The notes: generated from the letters alone by a model not told the origin. A DNA stretch of 64,000 bases from Fragilaria crotonensis (GCA_022925895.1 JAKSYS010000014.1:152001-216000); one strand, 5' to 3'; shown: positions 35,955 to 48,041, counted from the stretch's first letter. A program made the numbers and translations.

Positions 35955-36484
35955 GACACATTTTGTTGGCTAGTATCTCAACAACCTCTTGTCCGTTCTT
36001 GGAATTTGAAAGTGTCTTGGAAACTCTGCATTCTGGGCAAATGCGACTGTCGTCCCCTCAGAATTTGGTGTCAACGTGTTATCACGATTTTGATTTTCAA
36101 GTTGGATGACTGGAACCAGATGCATTTTTGTTGACACCACATTTTGTTGGCTATCTTGACAACCTAATGTCCCTTCTTGGAATTTGAAAGGGTCTTGGAA
36201 ACTCTGCCTATGAGCAGAAATGACTGTCTCCTCAGAATTTGCTGTCAACGTGTTCTTGCGATTTCGGTTTTCAAGCTGGATGACTGGAACCAGATACATT
36301 TTTGCCGACACATTTTGTTGGCTATCTTGACAACCTCATGTCCATTCTTGGAATTTGAAAGGATCTTGCAAACTCTGCATTTGAGTAATCGCGATTGTCT
36401 CCTCAGAATTTGGTGGCGACCTGTTCTCGCGATCTCAAATTCAAGTTGGTTGAATGGAAACAGATGCATTTCGACCAACATCTT
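35955..36484. repeat. Three tandem ~175-bp repeat units
   Basis: Units start at about 35955, 36133 and 36307, each opening with GACACATTTTGTTGGCTA-like sequence and containing TTCTTGGAATTTGAAAG and TGGATGACTGGAACCAGAT. Units are diverged by scattered substitutions. No protein is supported; minus-strand open frames span two units but have no known features. Confidence 0.8.
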
Positions 36485-37044
36485 GTAGTTACTTTGCAAC
36501 AGAGGAGACAACAACACATGTAGTAACTTAACTACATAGTTAGCAACACAAATGGCATGTTAATATCACACATGAGTAGCAAGGGTTAACAAAACGGTTG
36601 TCATCTCAAAACTTAAGATTTACTAACACATATTGTTAAATGTAACCGTATATTGTACTGTTGCTTAACATATTTGTTTTCACTTACAATATGCATTCTT
36701 GAACGAAACAGGAAAGACACACACCACTGTCCGGTAACAGCACTTGACATCTTTAAATTTAGTTACCATATACCACCTGCTGATGTAGACTTCTTATGCA
36801 TTTTTTAATCATTTGCAATGCATGCACAGCATCACTTTTTCTGGCATCACTGCCATCTACATCCTGCCTTTTATCTCATTCCAGCAATAAGTTGTGCACC
36901 ACATTGCATTCTCTGATACTGGAGAGGCGTCCCCCATCTGCAAGCATGCACTCCTCATTCCCAACATGTCACATTGAGTAATGATTGTCACCATAAATAG
37001 CCAATATATTGTCCATGCAATGCTTCAGTGTCAAAAATGAAAAA
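36485..37044. other. AT-rich spacer
   Basis: No gene or clear repeat seen. Confidence 0.4.
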
Positions 37045-37440
37045 TCAAAATCTACTCCTTGGTTCAAAGGCAACAACAAAAGCAAATACCTGCGCAGCAA
37101 CCAGTTCATTGATGTTGTTGTCGAATCCACTCCTCCTCCAGCCATTTATGACTCGGTAGCAAGCAAAAGAAAGATAAGTTGAGCACATTGAGATCTGGCG
37201 ACTTCTGTGCTTGCATCTGCCCGACATTTGTATTCCACAACTCATCTGTTGCTTAGTAACAAATGCTGAATTGCTTGACTTCATCAATATATGATGGTGC
37301 ACCATCTTGATGTACTATAGTGATGCTGCAGTCCTGACCAGGCCACTTCAGCGTAATGGCAGGAACCACTTTGTTTGATGCAACGATGATGGCCACGGCG
37401 GGTTCGATCTGCTAGAGCATCCTTTATGAAGGATGGAAAA
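37045..37440 (-). pseudogene. Tc1/mariner-like transposase fragment
   Basis: Reading the minus strand with frame changes gives KVVPAITLKWPGQDCSITI, then VHQDGAPSY, then QKSPDLNVLNLSFFCLL. These are the catalytic-domain hallmarks of Tc1/mariner-type transposases (QDGAPxH and SPDLNxLDxxxF). A stop interrupts the segment between the two motifs, and neither end of the gene is found. It is a plain dead fragment of about 130 codons. Confidence 0.75.
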
Positions 37441-38344
37441 TCCCAGCAGACCATACGACAGTATATGATGCCCGCAACCACAAAACCTCCGACCTCCGAT
37501 CATCCAGCACACACGTACGACTAGTACAAGTATCGCTGCAAGAACTCTTGTACAAAGTACTGCTACACATTTTATGAAATAGAGCTCAATACAATACTTC
37601 AGGAATATTTCCAGTTGTACTTTGTACTCCAAGGTCCGTCTACAACGTAAGTTTTTTATCGTATGACATAAGCATACTGTACTCGGAGTACGTTTTTGTC
37701 TACGGTGTAGTAGCCAGTACCTGGTACAGTTCAAACAGAACCATTTTATGATAGTGGTATACGAATAATAACATCTTCAGCTGGCAGCTGCAGTCAGCTG
37801 CAGTCAAACGTCAGCAGTGAGCACAAATTGTTAGAGTGATAACTGATATCTGATATCCTATGTAAACAAGACTGACAATACATGGGTTCGCCACTCTCGA
37901 TCTGGCCTCCGATTACGTATTGAACGTGTTTCAAGTACTTGTACAGGTACTGTGGGAGTTTCTATTTACCTGGAAATCGCATGCATATCTTCTCCTCCGT
38001 ATATCCGGAGTATGATACTACTTATGATAGTCGCAGAAATTGTGCCGGCACAGGTGTAGCGGGTATGTACCCTGGTATTTCTCGTACATAGCTGGTACAA
38101 GTATTGTAGTTGCTGGTAATACTTCGAAAAAGACGATAGTATTAAAATAATTAGCATACATAAAATTTCTTGGTCGTGTTGCGAGGCAAGCATTCCCTCG
38201 GCTTGAAGGCCTGAAGGTCCGGGTTCGTTGTGGTCGTTCCAGTAGTATCGCTTCTACGCAAAAACACGTGGAGCCAATAGACCAGTGTAATAGCATTCTC
38301 CCTAAACACTGTCACAATTTGACCTGCCAGTGGTCGTTAGCCCA
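37441..38344. other. Spacer upstream of the 38.3-kb gene
   Basis: No gene supported. GTAC words are frequent near 37520-37730 and 37930-38100. The promoter of the gene at 38345 should lie at its right end. Confidence 0.45.
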
Positions 38345-38874
38345 ATGGCGTTCGATCGTCCTTTGGAGGCTGACAAAGTCGATGATCTCGGCCTGTTTTC
38401 ATCATTTGTGAGAGCGCCTATAGTCGGAGTTCTCATGTGGGCACTTGGTGGCGACGAAGCTAAGAAAAAGGAGGCTGAAGAGCAGAGGAAAGCCATTGAG
38501 GAGACGTTCGCTGTCGAGGAACAAGAATCTGAAGACAAGCCCATCAACGCCGCTCAGCTGCAACTAATGATTGAACAAAATCGAAACCGAAAGAAAGGAA
38601 AGAAAAAGATACCGGATCTGATAGGTTCTGATATAAGTGATTTTGGAGACCTTGCTATCATACACTCCGAAGCCTCTAACTACGATGATTCTGAAAGGGA
38701 GGACTGCGATTTTGGCGGAGGTCTTAAGAGAACCAAGAAGACAAGCTGGTCCGATCAGAGCGGTCAGGATCTGTGCGAGGTTATCGACGAGGTGAGTTAT
38801 CCATTATTCTTGCCCGAGTTTTGGAACGTATTTCTTGTGTGACATCTCCTGCTCTTCATTTTCGGAATTAGTGA
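38345..38874 (+). CDS. Small acidic/basic unknown protein, stop codon in its own exon
   Basis: Exon 1 38345-38791 begins at ATG (MAFDRPLEADKVDDLG); the earlier in-frame opening is GTG and was not used. A GTGAGT...TTAG intron of 80 nt (38792-38871) is followed directly by TGA, giving 149 residues ending CEVIDE. Intron size matches the others in the window. The middle holds a Lys/Glu helix (KKKEAEEQRKAIEETFAVEE) and the C-terminus RTKKTSWSDQSGQDL, a short motif of a type seen in several diatom proteins of unknown role. If the intron is retained, the protein gains 16 residues. No known domain. Confidence 0.6.
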
Positions 38875-39262
38875 GCCGAATGAGCTTGTTTCGAATCTAG
38901 CGCGTTGTTATTCATTGATCCTCCGCTTTCTCTTCTATTGTTTGTTTTGCAAGTTGTTGCTTGGATTTCGCGATGCTGAACTCGTCATTGCCCTTGCATG
39001 CTCGTTTGACACCCGTTGACATCAGCATGCGAAGCAACATGAGAATTTCGAATCGTAGGACTCAATTTTCTCCGGTCGACGGAAGTTAAAGTTCTCATGT
39101 TTCAAATAAATGTGACACCAGCCATCCGATAAACCCGAGCATCATCATTTTTCGACATGATTCTGGTTCACGCGTTGTATTTGTTGATTTACCCACGATA
39201 CGATATCATTGACGTTCTCACACCTTTCTGTGTTTGGCCGAATTACGCACCCATTGGTTGGG
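38875..39262. other. Spacer
   Basis: 3' end of the previous gene and promoter region of the next. Nothing else recognised. Confidence 0.4.
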
Positions 39263-39706
39263 ATGGGTAATCAACAGACGAGTGTTACACATGAGCCTCA
39301 GCACACTGCAACGTCGTCTTTTCCAGCTGTACAACCGATAAAGTCGGCAGTGAAGCGTTCGCGATCAATGCGTACGGTCAATGGCTCACTCAATGTGAAT
39401 GGAAATGACCCTTCACTTCGGTTCCTTCCGAAAGGCCTCAGTGCTGGACACGGGGGCATCATTTACCCCACGCACCCCAACGCACAAAGTAAGCCAACAG
39501 CTGGCTATGTTTCTCCCGAAGGATGGGGTTGGTACATCACAACCACCCCTCCAACACCTGACATGTATTACCATTCAAGCAAGCTACCGAAAAAAAGTGT
39601 TGCGCAAAACACAGCTGCGCCACGAAGACCGACAACTCTAACAAATCCAGCTTTTAAAACTGGAGGAAATAAGACGGCCGTTGGATGGCCGTCAGTTCCT
39701 TTGTAA
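39263..39706 (+). CDS. Small protein with N-myristoylation motif
   Basis: 147 residues from ATG 39263; the frame is open upstream but only with a TTG. The N-terminus MGNQQTS fits the N-myristoyltransferase pattern (Gly at 2, Thr/Ser near 6), so membrane attachment is likely. The rest is Pro/Ser/Thr-rich and probably disordered, with a conserved-looking core SPEGWGWYITTTPPTPDMYY. No known domain. It converges on the 39.8-kb gene, 99 bp away. Confidence 0.65.
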   Translation: MGNQQTSVTHEPQHTATSSFPAVQPIKSAVKRSRSMRTVNGSLNVNGNDPSLRFLPKGLSAGHGGIIYPTHPNAQSKPTAGYVSPEGWGWYITTTPPTPDMYYHSSKLPKKSVAQNTAAPRRPTTLTNPAFKTGGNKTAVGWPSVPL

Positions 39707-39805
39707 AAGTTTGATTTTCTCATTGTAAACCTTCTCGACGTATTTTCTGTGCTAACGATTGTAAAGATTATTTTAATAATCAATATTGCATCGAATACGT
39801 CGAAT

Positions 39806-42245
39806 CTATAGATCTCGTTGCTCTGATGTCTCCTCTTTCTTCGTTTGGCTGTCCACATCCAGGATCTCCTCCTCACTTTCATCATCCTTGGCTTCGTTCG
39901 CAACCTCCCATTCCCACTCGTTGAGAACTGGAACCCCATACTTCTTTTCCAGACGTTTCCATAACGCCTTTTTCTTGCCGCGATACTTCCACACTAAATA
40001 CCTTGCATTGTGTAAGTCACCGTCCGCGAGCGAGTTGGGGGCAGCGTGTTTGTAATACGTCAACAACCGCTTCGTGTCCCTCTCAAAAATATGCTCCTCC
40101 CAGTATGATTTGATGAGGAAACCTCCAAAGAAAGCAATTGCCAGGATAAGACCGGCCCAGTATCGAATTGACGAATTTCTGGAAGACACTACTGCCTGCA
40201 CAACTGTTTCGCTGCAATTGAAAGCACGGTAAGTATGGGAAGTGAATTCTTGGGGAGATGAATTTGACGAGAAAGACTCACAGTTCTCCAACCAGCGATT
40301 GAGTGATAACTCCAGTCGAATTGACGCTGACTTCAAGCCTAATCTTCTCACAGGCGACGCGCTTCTCCTGATTGCTTTTGTCATCAACCTTGGTGAGAGG
40401 CAAAATAGCGTCCCCGACATTCTTCCATTCGCCGTCACGAGTTATCTTTTGCACTATCTGAACCTTGAAAGCCAACGCTGCGGCTTCGCGCCTTGGAATG
40501 CCCTTGCTGCCCTCGACCTTCTTCAATGCAAGTTCAACTGCATCCGATAACGCGTCACTGAACCACTCATGAGCTTGGCCCGCCCCGGCCTCTAACATCG
40601 CGGCACACTGGGCAGCACTAAGATCAATCTCATAGGGACCGGCCGGAACACGACGGTCGAAGTCAAAGATTGTCTTCACTGGTGTCCATTCATCCTTCCG
40701 GTAGCTCATCCGCACCCCTACAGCAGTAGGAGCTACATTGTGAACACGGATGGCGAGGGCTGCTTTGGGCTTCCCGTTGCCACCCTCGATCAACGTAGCA
40801 AGGCGGCCGTGAGTTACAGCTCCGAGGACAGCCGTACCGATAACAACGCAATCTAGCTTTGCTGGGAGTATAGGGACTGTGGCCCAGCTGCTCGCCGTTT
40901 TCGTAGCGGACTCCAAGGCCTTTCGTAATATTGCCATTTGCTCCTTGTTGGTGGCGTATGGAACGATAGCGACAGGGCCTTCGATATCCGACGCGACTTC
41001 GTCGACTTGAGCTGACAGTGCTGCCAAACAGCTCTCTAGTTTTGATGCCGGATCCAATGTAGGGTACGAGTAATTGCAAAGGACCTTGTAGTTGCCAAAA
41101 ATGCAGGCTGGAATACTGTTCTGTACATCAGAAACCTGTACAGCCGTACATTCTACGCCATCGTTCGAAAGACCAACCATAATGACCAATGGCTCATACT
41201 CGAACTCCGTTCCGTCATTTTTCTTCTGGTGTGCTTCCTTCAAGGCTTTAGAAACCGCACCGATCCTCTGTAGAAGTAAATTTGGAGCGTTATCAGTAGC
41301 TCCAGGTTGCATCGCACCACACAGAGCTCCAATGCTCCGTTGGAAGAAAACTGCGCCGGGAACTGAATCCATCCACGCTTCAAGACAGGCGTCATGGCAC
41401 ATCCATCCGGGGACAGCGATTGCAAGTGGATAGATCGAAGGGTCTTCATCAATAGCATCCTTTCGAGCAACAGAGGACTGAGCGACGGTCAAGATCAGAG
41501 TTGTCGCTTCCTCTGGCAATATTGTGACAGCCTTCTTTGAGCTTGCCAATCGCACCTTGAAAACCACGCGATCGAAGTCGTCACCGTTAGGGCCGGTAAG
41601 TCCATCAAGTGTTCCATTGGTAAGGTGAACAGAGTCAAGAGAGGCTTCCTCTGAAATTACAGCAGAAGTCCCGCCCACATCTTCGCTCACTACCTTCAAG
41701 ACAGGGTTGCTATCCTTGATAAACTGAGGCGTATCTTGAAGGCGACGCATGCCTAACCATTGATGTGGTTTTTCAATTGTGACTGAGTCCTCAGTAGTTG
41801 ATGTCGCCAAGGCCGACGCCCTGAGTTCCTCATAAGTTATATCCTTAGTCAAATACTTTCTCAGCATTTTGTGTGCAATTTCACTTCTTTGAAACGAAAG
41901 GTGAGGCTGGAACTTTCCAACCAAAGTTGGCGTCAGTGAGAGGTCGGGTTCGGCTGGCTTCGGTGGAAAGCTGGCAACCATGGGATCACTGGCGTAAAGA
42001 TCCACTGCTACGATCGACAAATGTGAAACATTCTTAACCTGCTTGAGAGACAAGTGACTCTTATCCACCAAATCAGCCCCCAGGGCCGCAATAGAAACGG
42101 GAGGACCTCCCATTCCAGCGGAGCTGGGAATCGATGTTCCAGGTGGAGGCATAGCGGGACGAGCCATAGCTTGTGCTTGGTGGCCCATCACAAGGCCACC
42201 GGCGCCCGCGACGGGCATAGAAACCGACGATGATGCTAGAGCCAT
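39806..42245 (-). CDS. C-terminally membrane-anchored protein with possible degenerate Hsp70-like ATPase fold
   Basis: Exons 40282-42245 and 39806-40211 with a 70-nt intron (GTGAGT to TTGCAG); 789 residues. The N-terminus is Ala/Gly/Pro-rich. The middle (about 85-480) has a loose resemblance to Hsp70 relatives: IVAVDLYASDPMVASF at the start, YPLAIAVPGWMCHDACLEA where Hsp70 has its VPAxF segment, LVIMVGLSNDGVECTAV, and VVIGTAVLGAV near the end. The phosphate-binding glycines are not conserved, so ATPase activity is doubtful. Near the C-terminus YWAGLILAIAFFGGFLI is a single membrane span, followed by a charged cytosolic-type tail. No confident family; the fold idea is inference. Confidence 0.65.
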
Positions 42246-42665
42246 ATTGTTCTTCCTTTCGTAAAGGTGTTGCCCGAGTAAAGGTAATGTGCAAGACAGG
42301 TTCGCCGCTCACTGTGTTCTTGTGGGTTTTGTGGTCACTGTCGAACGACAAGAGGTGCCGGTAGTACTCTGACATCTGGCATAGTATGTAGTACAGTATG
42401 TATCATAGTATGTAGTATATACAGCCGGTACCTGGTAGTACAAAGTACGTGGTACCGTGTCCGTATCATCAGCTTCTATTCATATGTACTCTCTACTACA
42501 TACGTGCTACCAGTACTACTTCTACTGTTCGTAGCGGTGTTTAAGCTTTTTCGACGGAATTCTGAGGGAATCTCTTGTACATTCGTAAACTGTGAAGTTG
42601 CTGTGATTAAGCTTCAGCCAAACAACGTACTCGCATCCCTCAAAACTTGATGCGTATGCATATAT
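42246..42665. promoter_or_regulatory. GTAC-rich upstream spacer
   Basis: Upstream of the gene starting at 42245. Eight GTAC words lie between about 42362 and 42515. Confidence 0.5.
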
Positions 42666-43115
42666 ATGTTATGTATCATGGACACTGGCAGCCACCACCC
42701 TCCAGGAATCACTGTGGAGATTGTTGGAATTGAGTCCGGCACTAACAGTAGATCATGCTACCAACACGATGTTTGTGGATCAGTGATTGAAGAGGATGTT
42801 GTTGTAAGGCTGAGGAATATGCAGATCAGGAACAATATTGGAAAGGAAGAAACTGCAATCACTGTGTTTCACGTTACTGACGGCATTGACCCGTGTCGTG
42901 TTGGTTTTATGCCTCACCATTTTTTGCCTCACACTTTATCATTTGATGGTGTTTTGGCACAGGTGACAGAGGTCTACTCTCCCACGACGAGCAAAAGTTT
43001 GAGCAAACAAAAGAAATCACAACAAGGGTTGTTGTCTTGCTACACTCATTACAGAATTACCAGCAAGGGCGGCGCAAGCAAACAAGAAGACCACTTGTGC
43101 CTTCTTGTCTACTAA
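42666..43115 (+). CDS. Unknown ORF, probable transposon accessory protein
   Basis: 149 residues from ATG. It contains VVVRLRNMQIRNNIGKEETA and HVTDGIDPCRVGFMP followed by FDGVLAQVTEVY; composition is that of a folded protein. It runs tail-to-tail with, and overlaps by 59 bp, the HTH transposase fragment at 43057-43524, so both probably belong to one transposon. No known family recognised; no terminal repeats were identified around the pair. Confidence 0.5.
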   Translation: MLCIMDTGSHHPPGITVEIVGIESGTNSRSCYQHDVCGSVIEEDVVVRLRNMQIRNNIGKEETAITVFHVTDGIDPCRVGFMPHHFLPHTLSFDGVLAQVTEVYSPTTSKSLSKQKKSQQGLLSCYTHYRITSKGGASKQEDHLCLLVY

Positions 43116-43524
43116 GATTGAAAAAGAATGCAATGATGATCACCGCCACCATTGGTATTGTAACTCCCAGCATTCCTTTTCCTCTTAATTCGAAGATAAA
43201 GGCCAACAAATCTTCTGCATGTTCGGCCAAGCAATGCATGCGACCTGAATGCGTACTCTTCGCTCTGATATTGCGTTTCTTCAGCTCCATCATTGTGTCA
43301 GCCTGTTTTGTCCATAGAAGATGCATTGTAGGATGTATGTTGACAGATCTGCAGGCTTCGCAACACGTCATGCCTTCCTGCTCCATGAGACGTGCCACTG
43401 TGCGAATGATCCCCATCTTCTGTTGGATTGAGAACCTCCTCCTTGTCTTCACTGATGCAGGCGGAACATTTGATGGAACTCCATCATTATTGTCGCTGCT
43501 GCTGTCATCTGAAGAGGAACTCAT
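43057..43524 (-). pseudogene. CENP-B/pogo-type HTH transposase, N-terminal fragment
   Basis: An N-terminus rich in Ser/Asp is followed by a helix-turn-helix opening RRRFSIQQKMGIIRTVARL, then ACRSVNIHPTMHLLWTKQ and LLAFIFELRGKGMLGVT. This is the layout of the DNA-binding half of pogo/CENP-B-like transposases. The catalytic DDE part is missing downstream; the reading frame ends in unrelated sequence. Interpreted as a truncated copy. Confidence 0.6.
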
Positions 43525-44015
43525 CGTAACAAGAAGGAGCAAGATACTAATCAAGAATATGGAGAAACGACAAGAATCAAGTGATTCCGTGCCATCATTG
43601 TTTTGTACTACAAGCCACGTACGTCATGTGAAAAGGAATCCTGTTTTTGTACATCGAAAAAAGGTCATTTTACGTTGATTAAGCTTTTTGGATGACCGAA
43701 ACTGTACACTACAGAGTACAGAGGCTCTGATGTCCATGATACTCGATACTACAGCCCGCCCGTACAGTTGACCTGGAGAAAGCGTATGCATACAAGTTGG
43801 TGACATAGCTCCAGATACTACAGTACTGTAGAGCAATCTATGCCTGCGTATGATAATACTGTACTAATGTCTCTTGTACCATGGTACTTGTACATAACTT
43901 GTACTTTTGTTTTACCTTGTCACCGTACTGTACTCATGATGTGTATCATGTATTCAATACTAGATATACTATATACTATAGTATCATGGTACTGTAGGAA
44001 CGACAAATGAAGTGA
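43525..44015. other. GTAC-rich spacer
   Basis: No gene. About 12 GTAC words lie between 43690 and 44000. Confidence 0.5.
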
Positions 44016-44491
44016 CACTACAGATCATTCGGCCTCTGAAGCCGTGGCCCGATTTCTGGTTATGAGCTCATTTTTTAATGATTTTTAACTGTCTTTCACT
44101 GCCATTTTTTGAATGTACTTAGGGGTTCGATTTATTTAAGTTTCGTTGTATTTCTTTATCATATTTTACTTCAGAGTATTTAACGGTCAGCTTTTTTTCA
44201 GTCCGGAAGTTCACATTGCAATATCTCCACCAATTCCTGGAACGACGATAGAAGCGTGTACATTGTGAGACTACTCCATACAAAGAACACAAATGTGCAC
44301 GCTTCTTTCGTCGTTTCAGGAATTGGTCGAGTTATTGCAAAATGAAATTCGTGACTCACCAAAAACTGACCGTTATCACTCTGAAATAAAATATCAAATC
44401 GTTTTTCCATAAACAACGATAGTCAAAACCGTCATATAACGTTGCCCGGCTGGATCGGGCCACTGCTTCAGAGGCCGAATGATCTGTAGTG
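44016..44491. mobile_element. Foldback-type MITE with CACTA ends
   Basis: 476 bp. It begins CACTACAGATCATTCGGCCT and ends in the complement; the 37-bp terminal repeats differ at one position. The inverted similarity continues inward over most of the element (for example 44213-44260 against 44297-44344), so the whole copy can fold into one long imperfect hairpin. CACTA ends suggest the EnSpm/CACTA superfamily, but no 3-bp target duplication is clear. Non-coding. Confidence 0.8.
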
Positions 44492-47400
44492 AAGATAAAG
44501 ATCGCTAAATTTCAGAAACAGCACTGTAAAACTAGTACAGTACTACGGTACGGAGTTTCAAGGCAAAACTTGGAGAAGACGGCATTGCAACGTGGAAGCG
44601 TGCTGAGCTTGTCATGCACTGCACGCCGGACACGCATTTCTGATATAATTTACGAAAGTATCGCTCGACTACTTCGACTAAATGAAAAACTATCGCTCGA
44701 CTACCTCGATTACCTTGGAGGCACGCGAGGAACTCGGAACTCGCACCTCGGCGTATTACCGGTAGGAGTACTCGAAGTACCCGGAGTTTTCGCTTTCTAC
44801 TGAACCCACCGGTAGTACTCCTGTACATAAGCCTGTAAGCTTTTACTTGTGTACTACAACAAGTATAAAAACACTCGTGTGCTCCTGTACATCATCTGAG
44901 GCCCAAAAATCCTATTGATGCGCATTCACAAATAGCTATTTGAATTCCAATGATTTATTAAGAAATCATATTAGGTTACTGAAAGCACACAACAGACACA
45001 TGTCATTCTTAGTATTACAGTAATACATCTGGAGTATAGCTGAACTTAAAATATATATGTATTAACATGTTGTGACTTCCAACAAATGTACTTCTCAGTA
45101 CATAATTTTGTCTTCGAATTCTGATTAACATTTTGGTAGTTTTTCACGTCAGTACAGATAGACTAGGTTGGAATTTCTTATATGTACATGCCCTGACAAG
45201 TCTTTCCTGTCTATTGATGTGCATAACCAAGTTATATTGGTCGCCAATGTGTGCTTATATTGTTACTAGTATGGCTGGCCACAGCTTCACAAGCTGTCAT
45301 TTGTTTGTCGACACACTTGTTTGATGACACATGCACTTGCATGCACACACACTTTAACACTTCATCCTCTGCAAAAGCAACACAGCTCAGCAGCTCTCAC
45401 AAGTACTACCAGTCATGTCAGCATTGAATAACTCCCACTGGTTGTATTTGTTTGTAGTATGCTACAATGTAAAGAAAAACTCTACAATTGGTTATCTCCT
45501 TGGAGCCATGGGTGGGTGTCCCCTGTGATCATTGTCTTCAACCCCACAGACAAGATGAAAGCTACACTCTTCCAATAGGATTACAACTTTTGAAGAACAA
45601 GTTGTCCTAGGATGCAAGAGATAGGATCCGAAAACATTGCGCTAAAAAAGGCAAACAAGAAGGAGGGACAAAGCAGGCTATCTTGTCAATCTCGGAGCTG
45701 ACAACCAAGCAGATAACTCCTGCCATCGTCAACTTCTTGCTTCAGAAAGCGGCAATAATGAGGAGGTTGCTGTTCGCTCCCAATGATGTTTCCAGCAACA
45801 AGAACAAGAAGGAGTCTGCTATTGATGATGAGGTTTCTAGCAATAATGATGATGTTGCTGTTGACAATGACCAGTTTCTTGACAGTGAAAACAATTCAAG
45901 AACTGGGGAACCTAACACCAGCAGTGTTTTGAAGTTGCATCATCTACTGATGGTGCAATGTTCTGACCCTCTTGAGCTTGCACACCAATTTGCAGAAAAG
46001 GAACAGTTTTTGTTTCATTGTTGCAGCTCTTAAAGGAGATAAAGGCTCCACTTCATGCCTTTACCTGCACCCTTAGCTGGGCAGCAAAATGAGGATGGAC
46101 ATCAATTTCAGCTGGACAGTCTAGTACCAACGCAGGAAAAGCTGATCCAGAACCATTTTGAGAGGTGTGACATGAAAGGACCGGCATCACAGGGGTCATT
46201 ATGCATGTACTATCTCTCTTTTATTTTAAGCAGCCAAACAGTTTCAAAGATCTACATTGGCACCAGGTGATTGCATCACTTCTTTCATGTCCACCAATAA
46301 ACCAAGATGATAACTGCATAATCCATGGGCGGGAGGGGCATCTTTTGCAGAGCCGAATGAGGTTATCCTCCAATCTTGATGACATCGACACTTGGCATTG
46401 CTACAGAAGAACTCACAAAAGTTCTAGTTAGGAATCTTGGCATTGACAATAACTCAACAACTGATGAGGCGACCTCGCAACTGAGTTGGCAACCAAGCAA
46501 ATCGGTGACTGACTTGATTTGACAACTGGGCAATGGCTTATAGGTTTGATTGTTTCATTGCACTATCACGTGATCCCGCTGTTTGGCAGGAAACACACAA
46601 CAAGCAACTCAACAGAATGGACGACTGGACAATTATATGACCCAATGACTCAACAACTCAACAATTTAACAACTTAACAACTCAACAACGTGACTGTTTT
46701 GTTGTGCTATCGCGTCATCCCACTGTTTGGCAGGAAACACGACACAATAAGCAACTCAACAGAGTCAACACAAGGCAGGGTTGGTTTAGCGCCAGAAAAA
46801 AGGAAAAGAATATATGTTGGTTGCCTTAAATAAAAACTGACCTTTCTGATCGGTCATTGCCGGCAAGGAGGAGCAGGCTACTCCAAGAATGCCAACAGCA
46901 TCTTAAGGATGTACTACTGTTAATGAGCAGCAAGGTTGTGACCTCTCACACATATTGTAGGAGCATCAACCAAAGGAAAGCACCAACTAATGGTCAATTC
47001 CTTTTTTCCTTGAGTTAAGATATACCTGTCGCAACAGCTGGCACAATAACATTGGCAACAGATTCATTGTGTGGTGGGTGCAGGAAGTATAACAAATTGA
47101 CATACAAAAAGATTTAGTGTAGCTACTGCTGGTTCAACACTGGTGTCCCAACAGGATGCAGCTATCATCAATGAGTTCTCATGTACACACAACATGCTTT
47201 CTAAAACATACTGTAACAACCAGCATGCTGCAAAGATCTGATACAAAAGTAATGTACACAAAACATGAGAAAGGACTTCAATCATCACTTCATGTTTGAA
47301 GGGCAATGGTAATTTTGCTTATGTTTACCTCCCCATGCTTGGCAGTGCCTACCACAAAAACTTTTCCTGTGCCTTAACCTTTTGCTTAATCCAGCACCCG

Positions 47401-47497
47401 GTTTTGCCCTTTAACAGAGTATGGTGGCTGTTTTAAACCCTTAACTTGGTGGGTAATTATGTTGGAGCAACAATTGCCATAGCAGACATTCTTCAGT
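44492..47497. other. Decayed AT-rich repeat region
   Basis: No intact gene. A 116-codon open frame at 45683-46033 (Asn/Asp-rich) has no recognisable domain and is likely transposon debris. Two diverged direct copies lie at about 46547-46615 and 46697-46763, sharing CTGTTTGGCAGGAAACAC and CAACTCAACAGA; between them is a simple CAACTCAACAA-type repeat. Confidence 0.5.
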
Positions 47498-47645
47498 AAC
47501 CCTCTAATATGTGAAGTGACCACTGCATATTAGTAACATAATGATGCTGGCTGGTGTGTGATACATGGAATTGGAAACCCTCTTATACGTGAACTGACCA
47601 CTGCATATAAATAATGCAATGCTGGTATGTGATTTGTGGAATTGG
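47498..47645. repeat. Tandem pair of ~75-bp units
   Basis: Units 47498-47575 and 47576-47645 share AACCCTCT, TGACCACTGCATAT and GTGGAATTGG-like segments with substitutions and a small deletion. Confidence 0.65.
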
Positions 47646-47673
47646 CGATGTGCAATTGGAGTCCAGCGTACTA

Positions 47674-48041
47674 GTTGCTGTCATGTTCTAGTAGTTGATG
47701 CCGCAGTAGCCACCACCACCTAATGACTACCAATATGCTAGTACCTTTAATGCACCATCTTGACAAGGGACTTTCTTTTCAAAAGGTGATGCATGTGCCA
47801 AGGGTCAACTACTGAAGGTACCAAGAAACACATTTTAAGCATGCAAAATGAGAGGGGAAGTACGTTGCTGTCATGTTCTCGTAGTAGTAGGCACCGCCTA
47901 ATAACTACCAATATGCTAGAACCTTTAATGCACCATCTTGACAAGGGACTTTCTTTTTAAAAGATGATGCATTTGCCAAGGGTCAACTACTGAAGGTACC
48001 AAGAAACACATTTTAAGCATGCAAAATGAGAGGGAAAGTAC
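47674..48041. repeat. Tandem duplication of ~180-190 bp
   Basis: Units 47674-47863 and 47864-48041 share GTTGCTGTCATGTTCT, ATGCACCATCTTGACAAGGG and CACATTTTAAGCATGCAAAA with few differences. Non-coding. Confidence 0.85.

Noticed and set aside
38875-39262. A ~450-nt intron joining the genes at 38345 and 39263
   Set aside because: An 80-nt intron leading straight to a stop explains the first gene, and the second has its own good start (MGNQQTS).
45683-46033. Possible gene of 116 codons
   Set aside because: Low-complexity Asn/Asp content, no domain, surrounded by repeats.
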